A stretch of DNA of 14,473 bases from Burkholderiaceae bacterium. GTDB taxonomy: Bacteria > Pseudomonadota > Gammaproteobacteria > Burkholderiales > Burkholderiaceae. Under the pieces are notes generated by a model, which saw only the letters and a list, made by a program, of their open reading frames with translations, was not told the origin of the DNA and searched no databases. Where the stretch lies: positions 1 to 14,473 of the forward strand of contig CANISN010000020.1 of NCBI GenBank assembly GCA_947470165.1. Direction: 5' to 3'. Shown piece by piece: positions 1 to 6,923 of this stretch. The translations under genes were made by a program, and so were the position numbers. The stretch's first letter is position 1, and every line of letters begins with the position of its first letter.

Positions 1-48
1 AGGTTTAATATTAGCCTTAGACATAGCACGAAGAGACTTCAGACATGA
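1..48 (+). CDS. pheT: 3' end of phenylalanyl-tRNA synthetase beta subunit (partial)
   Basis: Reading from base 1 gives [15 protein letters not shown] followed by TGA at 46-48. The RFNISLR part resembles the end of the last PheT domain (KFQASLR in E. coli), and pheT directly upstream of ihfA is a widely conserved order in proteobacteria. The stop overlaps the ihfA start as ATGA, which fits translational coupling. PheT is the beta chain of the (alpha-beta)2 enzyme that charges tRNA-Phe in the cytoplasm. Only 15 codons are visible, so the identification rests mainly on context and this short match. The RHSTKRLQT extension past the usual end cannot be judged here. Confidence 0.65.
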   Translation, partial: RFNISLRHSTKRLQT

Positions 49-368
49 ATGAATTAGCTAACAACGATACCGTTACCAAGAACGAGCTCTCTGAAGCGCT
101 CTTCGATCAAGTGGGTCTTAATAAGCGCGAAGCTAAAGATATGATTGATGCATTCTTTGACCGCATTGGTAAGTCGCTAGAGACCGGAGTAGAAGTAAAG
201 ATCTCTGGATTTGGTAATTTCCAGCTTCGTAATAAATCTGCCCGTCCAGGCCGAAATCCTAAAACGGGTCAAATGATTCCGATTGCAGCTCGCCGTGTGG
301 TTACTTTTCATGCAAGTCAAAAACTCAAGGACGTAGTTGAGTCGCATGCTCGAGAAAACAGCATTTGA
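45..368 (+). CDS. ihfA: Integration host factor subunit alpha
   Basis: The product is 107 residues and belongs to the HU/IHF family of DNA-bending proteins; IHF works as an alpha-beta heterodimer. Family hallmarks are visible: [11 protein letters not shown] and [15 protein letters not shown] form the N-terminal helical dimerisation part (about residues 10-38). The signature VKISGFGNF is at 51-59, and the beta-arm RPGRNPKTG at 67-75 includes the Pro that intercalates into DNA in this family (P72). [11 protein letters not shown] follows. The N terminus has about eight residues more than the E. coli protein. The ATG lies inside the pheT stop (ATGA), suggesting coupled translation. The pheT-ihfA-merR order supports alpha rather than beta (ihfB is normally next to rpsA). 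Confidence 0.95.
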   Translation: MNELANNDTVTKNELSEALFDQVGLNKREAKDMIDAFFDRIGKSLETGVEVKISGFGNFQLRNKSARPGRNPKTGQMIPIAARRVVTFHASQKLKDVVESHARENSI

Positions 369-696
369 AACTGGGGCTGCGCTGCTTACTTCGCAGCTCC
401 CCCCAATCCCCTCTAAGCGTTATTTCACTATTGGTGAAGTAGCTGATCTGTGTGGTGTTCGTTCTCATGTGTTGCGTTATTGGGAGCAGGAATTTTCACA
501 ATTAAGTCCTCAAAAGCGTCGCGGCAATCGTCGTTACTATCAACATCATGAGGTTGTCTTAATACGTAAGATTAGGGCGCTTTTATACGAAGAAGGTTTC
601 ACTATTAGTGGCGCCAGAAATCGCCTTGATGAGGCACGCGGTGAGCTCCGCTTACGCGATGAGTTGCAAGCTGTTCTCCAAATTCTCTCAAAATAG
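337..696 (+). CDS. MerR-family transcriptional regulator (ihfA-adjacent type)
   Basis: This is a small DNA-binding protein of about 116-119 residues. The winged-helix MerR domain starts at [15 protein letters not shown] (about 27-41), continues with [10 protein letters not shown] (44-53) and the wing [14 protein letters not shown] (60-73), then the helices [24 protein letters not shown] short C-terminal helix rich in Glu, Arg and Leu (98-117) probably dimerises it. There is no effector-binding domain and no cysteine set for metal sensing. In proteobacteria this gene commonly sits directly after ihfA; its regulon is not established. The start is uncertain: TTG at 337 lies 5 bases after an AAGGA motif (327-331), while ATG at 346 has poorer spacing. 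Either start overlaps the end of ihfA, implying co-transcription and coupling. Confidence 0.9.
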   Translation: MSRMLEKTAFETGAALLTSQLPPIPSKRYFTIGEVADLCGVRSHVLRYWEQEFSQLSPQKRRGNRRYYQHHEVVLIRKIRALLYEEGFTISGARNRLDEARGELRLRDELQAVLQILSK

Positions 697-700
697 TTAC

Positions 701-709
701 TGATACAAT
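701..709 (+). promoter_or_regulatory. Extended -10 promoter of the tRNA-Pro gene
   Basis: TGATACAAT at 701-709 is a TGn extended -10 followed by TACAAT, five of six matches to TATAAT. It ends 12 bases before the tRNA begins at 722, which is the expected placement for initiation just upstream of the mature 5' end. The -35 is poor (TTCTCT at 683-688 with 15-base spacing), as is common with extended -10 promoters. It lies after the end of the MerR gene, so the tRNA probably has its own promoter within the operon. This is inferred from sequence only. Confidence 0.5.
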
Positions 710-721
710 TTCTTTTTCCGT

Positions 722-798
<77 letters not shown>

Positions 799-855
799 TC
801 TAATTCTGCATTCATTACACATTGCAGCATCTTTTATCTCTTCACCTTTATTTCT

Positions 856-1257
856 ATGACATCAAGCTCAAACAGCATCACTTACTTTGGATTAAGTATT
901 CCATTTTTATCCCATTTGGGTGTGGTACCTGAGTACGCCGAAGGGGGTAAATCGCGGATTAGTCTGGTGATTAAGCCGGAGTTTGAGAATAGCTTCCAGA
1001 TCGCCCATGGTGGTGTAGTGATGACTTTATTGGATTTTGCTATGGGGGCAGCAGCCCGCAGCACTAATAACCAGCCCTTGGGCGCCATGACAATCGACAT
1101 GAGTGTAAGCTTCTTACGCCCCAGTATTGGCAAAATCGCGGTGGAAGGTACGGTGCTTAAATCTGGCAAAACGATTCATTATTGTGAGGCTGTTGTCTTA
1201 AATGAGGCTGGTGAGGTCACCGCTAAATCGAGTGGCACATTTATGCTGAGAAGATGA
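856..1257 (+). CDS. PaaI-family hotdog-fold thioesterase
   Basis: A 133-residue protein from the ATG at 856. The hotdog signature is clear: IAHGGVVMTLLDFAMGAAA has HGG at 51-53 followed by the long helix with the likely catalytic acid D60. A beta-sheet rich C-terminal half (TIDMSVSFLRPS, GKIAVEGTVLKSGKTIHYCEAVV, SGTFMLRR) follows. Family members hydrolyse acyl- or aryl-CoA thioesters in the cytoplasm, usually as dimers or tetramers; the substrate cannot be read from sequence. An upstream in-frame ATG at 754 lies inside the tRNA and would give nonsense from tRNA sequence, so it was rejected. No Shine-Dalgarno precedes the ATG at 856; the upstream bases are pyrimidine-rich. It may be transcribed by read-through from the tRNA promoter. 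Confidence 0.85.
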   Translation: MTSSSNSITYFGLSIPFLSHLGVVPEYAEGGKSRISLVIKPEFENSFQIAHGGVVMTLLDFAMGAAARSTNNQPLGAMTIDMSVSFLRPSIGKIAVEGTVLKSGKTIHYCEAVVLNEAGEVTAKSSGTFMLRR

Positions 1258-1463
1258 TATTAATTTATAAATACTAAATATAGTATTTATAATGATTATG
1301 TTATTTACCTAACTATTAATATAATAAACCACTGATTTATATGGGGGTATATTGAATATTTCTACATATTAATTCTTTTTAAATAATATATCTCTATAAT
1401 GACTACCGAGAGATGGCTAATTCCTAGCTATTTCAGACAATGAATATTCGGAGAAATTAATAG
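1258..1463 (+). promoter_or_regulatory. AT-rich intergenic and promoter region of the H-NS-family gene
   Basis: This 206-base gap is markedly more AT-rich than the flanking genes. It contains the dyad at 1265-1292, a consensus -10 TATAAT at 1395-1400 with a weak TTCTTT -35 at 1373-1378 (16-base spacing), and a likely start of transcription near 1407. A hairpin in the expected leader pairs 1413-1419 with 1425-1431 (7 bp, one G-U). GGAG at 1450-1453 is a ribosome binding site 10 bases before the ATG. AT-rich DNA of this kind is the preferred target of H-NS proteins, so autoregulation by the downstream product is a reasonable inference. Confidence 0.55.
1265..1292. repeat. Perfect 12-bp inverted repeat in AT-rich DNA
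   Basis: TTATAAATACTA (1265-1276) and TAGTATTTATAA (1281-1292) are exact reverse complements around the 4-base centre AATA. It begins 7 bases after the thioesterase stop. As a terminator it would be weak, because the stem has only one G-C pair and there is no T-run. A protein-binding dyad or a cruciform-prone site is an alternative. The surrounding 120 bases (1261-1380) are about 17% GC. Confidence 0.7.
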
Positions 1464-1748
1464 ATGTCTTCTTATAAAGAACTTTTAGCCCAGCGTGAAC
1501 AGTTAGATAAACAAATTAAAGAAGCAGTTCTGCGTGAAAAGGCTGATGGCATAGCCAAAGCCAAACTGATTATCGAACAGTATGATTTAACGGCTTCAGA
1601 CTTATTTAGCCGTAAAGCTGGCGCCCGTAGCTCTAGCGGCAAAGTTGCCCCTAAGTACCGTAACCCCTCTACAGGAGATACTTGGACCGGTCGTGGTAAG
1701 GCGCCAAAATGGATAGAAGGTAGAGATCGCAGTAACTTCTTGATATAA
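1464..1748 (+). CDS. H-NS-family nucleoid-associated protein (short form)
   Basis: A 94-residue histone-like protein. Residues 3-48 form a charged helical oligomerisation segment (YKELLAQREQLDKQIKEAVLR onward). After a Ser/Gly linker (50-60), the C-terminal DNA-binding domain starts at KYRNP (64-68) and carries the core TGDTWTGRGKAPKWI (70-84), matching the H-NS/HvrA/BpH3 pattern W-T-G-x-G-x-x-P-x-W that contacts the minor groove of AT-rich DNA. It is shorter than E. coli H-NS (137 residues), as is usual for betaproteobacterial paralogues. Members silence AT-rich or foreign genes and compact the nucleoid. A GGAG site supports the start. Several paralogues per genome are common, so no symbol is given. 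Confidence 0.93.
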   Translation: MSSYKELLAQREQLDKQIKEAVLREKADGIAKAKLIIEQYDLTASDLFSRKAGARSSSGKVAPKYRNPSTGDTWTGRGKAPKWIEGRDRSNFLI

Positions 1749-1776
1749 GCTACTGATTTAAATAAACTTTAATAAA

Positions 1777-1812
1777 AAAGGCCACTCATAATCTATTGAG
1801 CGGCCTTTCTCT
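1777..1812. terminator. Bidirectional intrinsic terminator
   Basis: AAAGGCC-A-CTCA (1777-1788) pairs with TGAG-C-GGCCTTT (1797-1808) around an 8-base loop, with one A/C mismatch. On the + strand the stem is followed by TTTCTCTTT. On the - strand it is followed by six T residues (complement of 1774-1779). It lies between the convergent stops of the H-NS-family gene (1748) and the regulator on the other strand (1832), so it probably ends both transcripts. Confidence 0.8.
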
Positions 1813-1831
1813 TTAGTTGATTCAATATCCC

Positions 1832-2533
1832 CTAGGCGCACTTTCTATTTAGTGCATGGACAAAAATTGGCTCTAAGAGCTCATGACGATTTTTATTGCC
1901 CAAAACTGTTTCTAGCTCTGGATTGGTGGCGGGATAGCCAATAATTAAGGGATTTTGATCAATTAAGCCATTTTCCAGCTCTTCCTGAAGGATTTCAGGA
2001 TACTGGGACCTAACACCTACGGTATTCTCATCGGCTAAGCCCATCACACCTGGATGAAGCCTAATAAATCCCTCATCTACCAAAATAGGAATGCGCTGCG
2101 TGTCCTTGTTTTTACTCAAATAATGGATTAAATGAACTTGTTCGACAGGTGGAATTAAGGCATCCAAGAAGATTAAGTCGGGCGACAGGGAGACTGCCTT
2201 CATCAGACCTTCAAGACTATCTACAGACACCTCAATATCAACCTTTAATTGCCAACATTGAATAGACTCGATTAATTCATGGCTATTTTCAACCCTTCTA
2301 AATATCCCCATAGCAATGCAATTTTGCGTGGTTTTTTGTCGCATCGCTCTTTTTCGCCTCGCAAGCTGTTGATCTAAGGAGCTAGCCAAGATGCGACGAT
2401 GGCCCCCACGGGTCTTCCAGGCGATTAATTCACCCAACTCAACCATTTTCTGCACGGTACCTAGAGATACTTGTAATACCTTTGCGCTTTGCCGAGTACT
2501 TAAATATTCCATTTCTGGGGTAATTGCTTTCAT
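1832..2533 (-). CDS. HTH (excisionase/MerR-like) regulator with degenerate receiver-like domain
   Basis: A 233-residue protein. Residues 10-48 (YLSTRQSAKVLQVSLGTVQKMVELGELIAWKTRGGHRRI) form an excisionase-type winged HTH with the GGHRR wing. A basic linker (58-67) follows. Residues 71-175 look like a CheY-type receiver: SPDLIFLDALIPP puts an Asp at 124 where the phosphoacceptor sits, and RIPILV (147-152) matches the next strand. However, the acidic pair expected at the end of strand 1 is replaced (AMGIFRRVEN), and I see no clear conserved Lys in strand 5, so it is probably a pseudo-receiver. The start is supported by AAGGA six bases upstream. It is divergent from the 2-oxoglutarate dehydrogenase operon, so it may control that operon or itself; no target is known. 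Confidence 0.8.
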   Translation of the reverse strand: MKAITPEMEYLSTRQSAKVLQVSLGTVQKMVELGELIAWKTRGGHRRILASSLDQQLARRKRAMRQKTTQNCIAMGIFRRVENSHELIESIQCWQLKVDIEVSVDSLEGLMKAVSLSPDLIFLDALIPPVEQVHLIHYLSKNKDTQRIPILVDEGFIRLHPGVMGLADENTVGVRSQYPEILQEELENGLIDQNPLIIGYPATNPELETVLGNKNRHELLEPIFVHALNRKCA

Positions 2534-2825
2534 ATATCCTTAATCTCATTAATTCATTTGAAGATTTAGAGAATACGAATCAAATCAATGTGAATCTGTC
2601 GGCAGAGGTTTAAACCTGAGTAGGAAACTTCTTATTCAAGTTTGAAAGAGGGCAATATCCATGTTGGCGGCAAAATCGGGGAAAGCCTGTTTTGTTTAAA
2701 TGGTTAATCGTGTTAAATTAGCAGAGTTAGCAGTAGCACAGATCAATTCGTGAAGCGGTGTAGCCGCGTATCGAGTGGTTATAACCACAGTTTTTATTCG
2801 GGAAACCCGATGAAAGGTGAGCATC
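2534..2825. promoter_or_regulatory. Divergent regulatory region between regulator and odhA operon
   Basis: These 292 bases hold no gene; a short ORF on the reverse strand here (start near 3044) only shadows odhA. Visible elements are a perfect 12-bp palindrome AGGTTTAAACCT at 2606-2617 and an inverted repeat AAACTT (2625-2630)/AAGTTT (2638-2643). A possible + strand promoter pairs TTGTTT (2692-2697) with TGT-TAAATT (2711-2719, 16-base spacing). The leader hairpins described separately start at 2755. The promoter call is weak. The dyads could be operators for the divergent regulator or a TCA-cycle regulator. Confidence 0.45.
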
Positions 2826-2832
2826 ATGATGC
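2755..2832 (+). ncRNA. Structured 5' leader of odhA, candidate sucA RNA motif
   Basis: Three compact hairpins occur in a row just before odhA. The first is GCGG/CCGC (2755-2758 with 2764-2767). The second is the perfect 14-base palindrome GTGGTTATAACCAC (2775-2788). The third is TCGGG-AAA-CCCGA (2798-2810). The Shine-Dalgarno AAGGTGA (2814-2820) lies right after the third hairpin and sits in the loop of an alternative stem GATG/CATC (2809-2812 with 2822-2825). That stem shares bases 2809-2810 with hairpin 3, so the two compete. A conserved sucA RNA motif, found only in the 5' UTR of sucA in Burkholderiales and overlapping the ribosome binding site, has been published; position, clade and layout fit. 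The assignment is inferred and was not tested against the covariance model. Confidence 0.6.
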
Positions 2833-5681
2833 AGGATCAAAGGGATAGCTCCTATCTCTTCGGCGGAAACGCACCCTACGTAGAGGAACTCTACGAATCC
2901 TACTTGCACGATCCAGCTTCTGTAGCTGATCACTGGCGAGATTATTTTGATAATGTGAAGCAAATCCCAGCGGTGGATGGCTCGTCTCGAATTGATATTG
3001 CCCATGGTCCCATTGTTGCTTCCTTTGCTGAGCGGGCCAAGCAAGGCCCTATTAGAACGGTTTCCGATTCGGCTGATTCTGCGATGGGACGCAAGCGCGT
3101 TGCTGTTCAGCAGTTAATTGCTGCCTATCGAAATGTTGGTAACCGCTGGGCTGATATTGATCCCTTGAAGCGTACAGAGCGTCCAGATATTCCTGAACTA
3201 GATCCTGCCTTCTATGGTTTTACCGACGGCGATATGGATATCGTCTTCAACACCAGCAATACTTTCTTTGGCAAGTCGGATATGTCCTTGCGAGATATAT
3301 TGCAGGCATTACGTCAAACCTATTGCGGCACTTTGGGTGCTGAGTACATGTTTATTGCCGACCAAACTATCAAAAAATGGTGGCAAGAAAAATTAGAGTC
3401 CATTCGCTCAACCCCGAGATTTAATGTTGATGAGAAACGCCAAATTTTAGATCGCGTTACTGCGGCAGAAGGTTTGGAGCGTTATCTTCAGGCAAAGTAC
3501 GTAGGCCAAAAACGTTTCTCTCTTGAGGGTGGTGAGAGTTTCATCGCTTGTATGGATGAATTAATTCGTGAGTCTGGCGCTAAGGGCGTTCAGGAGATTG
3601 TGATTGGGATGGCTCATCGTGGTCGCCTCAATGTCCTGGTTAACGTTTTAGGCAAAATGCCATCAGATCTTTTTGCTGAATTTGAGCATAAGGGCCCAGA
3701 AACATTACCTGCAGGTGACGTGAAGTATCACCAAGGTTTCTCAAGCGATATTTCTACGCCAGCCGGTCCAGTGCATTTGTCATTAGCATTTAATCCTTCC
3801 CATTTAGAAATCGTTAACCCAGTCGTGGAAGGTTCTGCTCGTGCCCGTATGGAGCGCCGTGGTGATATGTTGGGTGAGCAAGTGTTGCCAGTATTAGTGC
3901 ATGGCGATGCTGCGATTGCAGGTCAGGGTGTCATGCAAGAGACTTTAGCGATGGCGGAAGTACGTGGCTATTCAACTGGTGGCACGATCCACATCGTAAT
4001 TAATAACCAAATTGGTTTCACTACATCCGATCCCCGCGATTTACGCTCTAGCTTGTATTGCACTGACATCATGAAGGTGATTGATGCTCCGGTCTTGCAT
4101 GTCAATGGCGATGATCCTGAAGCCGTTGTCTTGGCAACTAAATTGGCAGTAGAGTTCCGCACGCAATTTCATAAAGATGTGGCCATTGATATTGTTTGCT
4201 TCAGAAAGTTAGGTCACAACGAGCAAGATACGCCTGCGATGACGCAGCCCTTGATGTACAAAATCATCTCAGAGCATCCCGGTACTCGAAAGTACTATGC
4301 CGATAAGTTGGAGGCTCAAGGCGTATTACCGGCTGGCACTGGTGACCTGATGGTGAAAGAGTACCGCGCCGCGATGGATGCGGGTAAGCAAACTTCAGAC
4401 CCTGTATTAAGTAACTTTAAAGGTAAGTTCGCTGTCGATTGGTCGCCTTTCTTGAATAAGAAATGGACTGATGAGGCAGATACAGCCATTCCATTAACGG
4501 AATGGAAGCGCCTAGCAGAGCGGGTCTCTACAGCTCGAGAAGGATTCAAGGTTCACCCCTTAGTCGAAAAGGTCTTGAAAGATCGCGCAGCAATGGGTCG
4601 CGGTGAAACCAATATTGACTGGGGCATGGGTGAGCACATGGCTTTCGCATCCTTGGTAGCAAGTGGTTATCCAGTCCGCCTATCAGGCGAGGATAGTGGT
4701 CGTGGCACCTTTACCCATCGTCATGCGGTTTTGCATAATCAAAACCGCGAAAAATGGGATACCGGTGTTTATATTCCCCTGCGCCACATTGCTAAAGACC
4801 AGGCTCCATTTTTGGTGATCGATTCGATCTTGTCCGAAGAGGCTGTGCTGGGTTTTGAGTATGGCTATGCTGCTTCAGAGCCCAACACCTTGACTATTTG
4901 GGAAGCGCAGTTTGGCGATTTTGCGAATGGTGCTCAAGTAGTGATTGATCAATTTATTGCTTCTGGTGAAGTGAAGTGGGGTCGTGCGAACGGCTTGGTC
5001 ATGATGTTGCCTCACGGTTATGAAGGACAAGGTCCAGAGCATTCATCGGCACGTTTAGAACGCTTTATGCAGTTGTGCGCGGATACCAATATGCAGGTCA
5101 TTCAGCCAACAACAGCGTCACAGATTTTCCACGTATTACGCCGTCAAATGATTCGACAGTTCCGTAAGCCGCTGATCTTGATGACACCAAAATCTTTATT
5201 GCGTAATAAAGAAGCAGCCTCACCATTAACGGATTTCACGAAAGGTGGATTCCACACGATCCTGCCTGAGCGCGATGAGGCTATTGAAGGTAAGAAGGTT
5301 ACTCGTTTAGTTATGTGTTCCGGCAAGGTCTATTACGACTTAGCTAAGACGCGTACTGAGAAAAAACTAGATGATGTTGCGATCATTCGTTTGGAGCAAC
5401 TATATCCATTCCCGCATAAAGCATTGAATGCTGAGTTGAAGAAGTATCCGAACCTCGAAGAGGTGGTGTGGTGTCAGGATGAGCCGCAAAACCAAGGCGC
5501 CTGGTTCTTTGTTCAGCACAATATTTTGGAGAACATGTCTGAGGGCATGAGGTTGGCATATGCAGGTCGCCCAGCATCAGCCTCACCAGCCTGTGGTTAT
5601 GCTCATCTCCACCAAGAACAACAAAAGTCTCTTCTTACGGCTGCATTCGCAAAACTAAAGGGTTATGTCATTACGAAGTAA
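2826..5681 (+). CDS. sucA: 2-oxoglutarate dehydrogenase E1 component
   Basis: From ATG 2826 the product is 951 residues, normal for the family (also called odhA). E1 decarboxylates 2-oxoglutarate with thiamine diphosphate and passes the succinyl group to the lipoyl arm of E2 in the TCA cycle. The N-terminal segment SSYLFGGNAPYVEELYESYL is the E2-contacting 2-oxogl_dehyd_N motif. MAHRGRLNVL is at 262-271. The ThDP/Mg motif runs from HGDAAIAGQG (H359, D361) to NNQIGFTTSDPRD (N393-N394). The C-terminal transketolase-like part includes EDSGRGTFTHRHA and LPHGYEGQGPEHSSARLER. A GTG at 2817 is in frame but lies inside the Shine-Dalgarno AAGGTGA, so the start is ATG 2826 or the adjacent ATG 2829. It is the first gene of an odhA-odhB-lpdA operon behind a structured leader. 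Confidence 0.97.
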   Translation: MMQDQRDSSYLFGGNAPYVEELYESYLHDPASVADHWRDYFDNVKQIPAVDGSSRIDIAHGPIVASFAERAKQGPIRTVSDSADSAMGRKRVAVQQLIAAYRNVGNRWADIDPLKRTERPDIPELDPAFYGFTDGDMDIVFNTSNTFFGKSDMSLRDILQALRQTYCGTLGAEYMFIADQTIKKWWQEKLESIRSTPRFNVDEKRQILDRVTAAEGLERYLQAKYVGQKRFSLEGGESFIACMDELIRESGAKGVQEIVIGMAHRGRLNVLVNVLGKMPSDLFAEFEHKGPETLPAGDVKYHQGFSSDISTPAGPVHLSLAFNPSHLEIVNPVVEGSARARMERRGDMLGEQVLPVLVHGDAAIAGQGVMQETLAMAEVRGYSTGGTIHIVINNQIGFTTSDPRDLRSSLYCTDIMKVIDAPVLHVNGDDPEAVVLATKLAVEFRTQFHKDVAIDIVCFRKLGHNEQDTPAMTQPLMYKIISEHPGTRKYYADKLEAQGVLPAGTGDLMVKEYRAAMDAGKQTSDPVLSNFKGKFAVDWSPFLNKKWTDEADTAIPLTEWKRLAERVSTAREGFKVHPLVEKVLKDRAAMGRGETNIDWGMGEHMAFASLVASGYPVRLSGEDSGRGTFTHRHAVLHNQNREKWDTGVYIPLRHIAKDQAPFLVIDSILSEEAVLGFEYGYAASEPNTLTIWEAQFGDFANGAQVVIDQFIASGEVKWGRANGLVMMLPHGYEGQGPEHSSARLERFMQLCADTNMQVIQPTTASQIFHVLRRQMIRQFRKPLILMTPKSLLRNKEAASPLTDFTKGGFHTILPERDEAIEGKKVTRLVMCSGKVYYDLAKTRTEKKLDDVAIIRLEQLYPFPHKALNAELKKYPNLEEVVWCQDEPQNQGAWFFVQHNILENMSEGMRLAYAGRPASASPACGYAHLHQEQQKSLLTAAFAKLKGYVITK

Positions 5682-5724
5682 TCGTTGACCTCACCCAATA
5701 TAAAAACACTAAACAGGATCCATC

Positions 5725-6912
5725 ATGGCTATTTTTGAAGTTAAAGTCCCCCAACTCTCCGAGTCAGTAGCCGAAGCTACTTTATTGCAATGGAAAAAGA
5801 AAGTCGGCGATGCTGTTGCTCAAGATGAAATTTTGATCGAAATCGAAACTGATAAAGTGGTGCTGGAGGTTCCTTCACCGTCCGCTGGCGTTATTACAGA
5901 GATTGTGATTGCTGACGGCGGCACTGTAATTGCCGAGCAGTTGATTGCAAAGATTGATAGTACTGCTGTTGCCGCTGCCCCAGTAGCTTCTGCTGCCCCA
6001 GCTGTAGCTCCCACAAAAGCTGCTCCTGCTGCTAAATCATCTGCCGCCGCCGCTCCTTCGGCTACAAAAATCCTTGCTGAACATAATCTAAGTGCTGACC
6101 AAGTTGCAGGCTCTGGTCGTGATGGCCGCGTTACTAAGGGTGATGCACTTAACGCAGTAGCAGGCGGAGCAAAAGCTGCTGCATTACCAAGTACACCAAT
6201 TCCAATGGGCAATCGTCCAGAAGAGCGTGTGCCGATGAGTCGCTTGCGTGCTCGTATTGCTGAGCGTTTGCTTGAGTCCCAGGCTAACAACGCTATATTG
6301 ACTACATTCAATGAAGTTAATATGGCACCAGTAATTGCCATGCGTAATAAGTACAAAGATCAGTTTGAAAAAGTGCATGGCGTGAAGCTGGGGTTCATGT
6401 CCTTCTTCGTTAAGGCTGCAACTCATGCATTGAAGAAGTTTCCATTGCTCAATGCCTCTGTTGATGGCAATGATATTGTTTACCATGGTTACTTTGATAT
6501 CGGTATCGCAGTGAGCTCACCGCGTGGCTTGGTAGTTCCAATTCTGCGTGATGTTGATCAAATGAACCTAGCAGATATTGAGAAGAAGATTGCCGAATTT
6601 GGCCTTAAAGCGCGTGAAGGTAAATTATCCTTAGAGGATTTAACGGGCGGTACATTCTCCATCTCTAACGGCGGTGTATTTGGCTCAATGCTTTCTACTC
6701 CAATCATTAATCCTCCACAATCTGCCATCTTGGGTATTCATGCAACTAAAGAGCGTGCTGTGGTTGAGAATGGTCAAATTGTGATTCGTCCCATTAATTA
6801 CTTAGCCTTGTCATATGATCATCGCATCATCGACGGTCGTGAGGCAGTACTTGGTCTGGTTGCAATGAAGGATGCTTTAGAAGATCCTTCACGTCTCCTC
6901 CTTGATTTGTAA
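5725..6912 (+). CDS. sucB: Dihydrolipoamide succinyltransferase E2 component
   Basis: A 395-residue core protein of the 2-oxoglutarate dehydrogenase complex (odhB). Residues 1-78 form a lipoyl domain with the lipoylated lysine K44 in [11 protein letters not shown]. An Ala/Pro-rich flexible linker (about 80-110) follows. A peripheral subunit-binding domain comes next ([28 protein letters not shown], about 113-140), then the catalytic acyltransferase core ending with the active-site motif [11 protein letters not shown] (H366, D370). E2 transfers succinyl from lipoamide to CoA and scaffolds E1 and E3. The gap from sucA is 43 bases and AGGA precedes the start. The linker's low-complexity Ala codons generate a long reverse-strand shadow ORF with no family features. 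Confidence 0.97.
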   Translation: MAIFEVKVPQLSESVAEATLLQWKKKVGDAVAQDEILIEIETDKVVLEVPSPSAGVITEIVIADGGTVIAEQLIAKIDSTAVAAAPVASAAPAVAPTKAAPAAKSSAAAAPSATKILAEHNLSADQVAGSGRDGRVTKGDALNAVAGGAKAAALPSTPIPMGNRPEERVPMSRLRARIAERLLESQANNAILTTFNEVNMAPVIAMRNKYKDQFEKVHGVKLGFMSFFVKAATHALKKFPLLNASVDGNDIVYHGYFDIGIAVSSPRGLVVPILRDVDQMNLADIEKKIAEFGLKAREGKLSLEDLTGGTFSISNGGVFGSMLSTPIINPPQSAILGIHATKERAVVENGQIVIRPINYLALSYDHRIIDGREAVLGLVAMKDALEDPSRLLLDL

Positions 6913-6923
6913 GAGGGAAGATC

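Noticed and set aside
1265..1292. Perfect inverted repeat as terminator of the thioesterase gene
   Set aside because: The stem is almost all A-T and no T-run follows, so it does not meet the usual pattern; kept as a dyad of unknown role.
2775..2795. Palindrome followed by five T as an attenuator-type terminator before odhA
   Set aside because: With a 4-base loop the stem is only five base pairs and the T run is separated from it by AG, so it is too weak for an intrinsic terminator; a leader-structure role is more likely.
5820..6356. Reverse-strand ORF of 178 codons within sucB
   Set aside because: It is an antisense shadow of the Ala/Pro-rich linker codons of sucB, without a recognisable domain or ribosome binding site.
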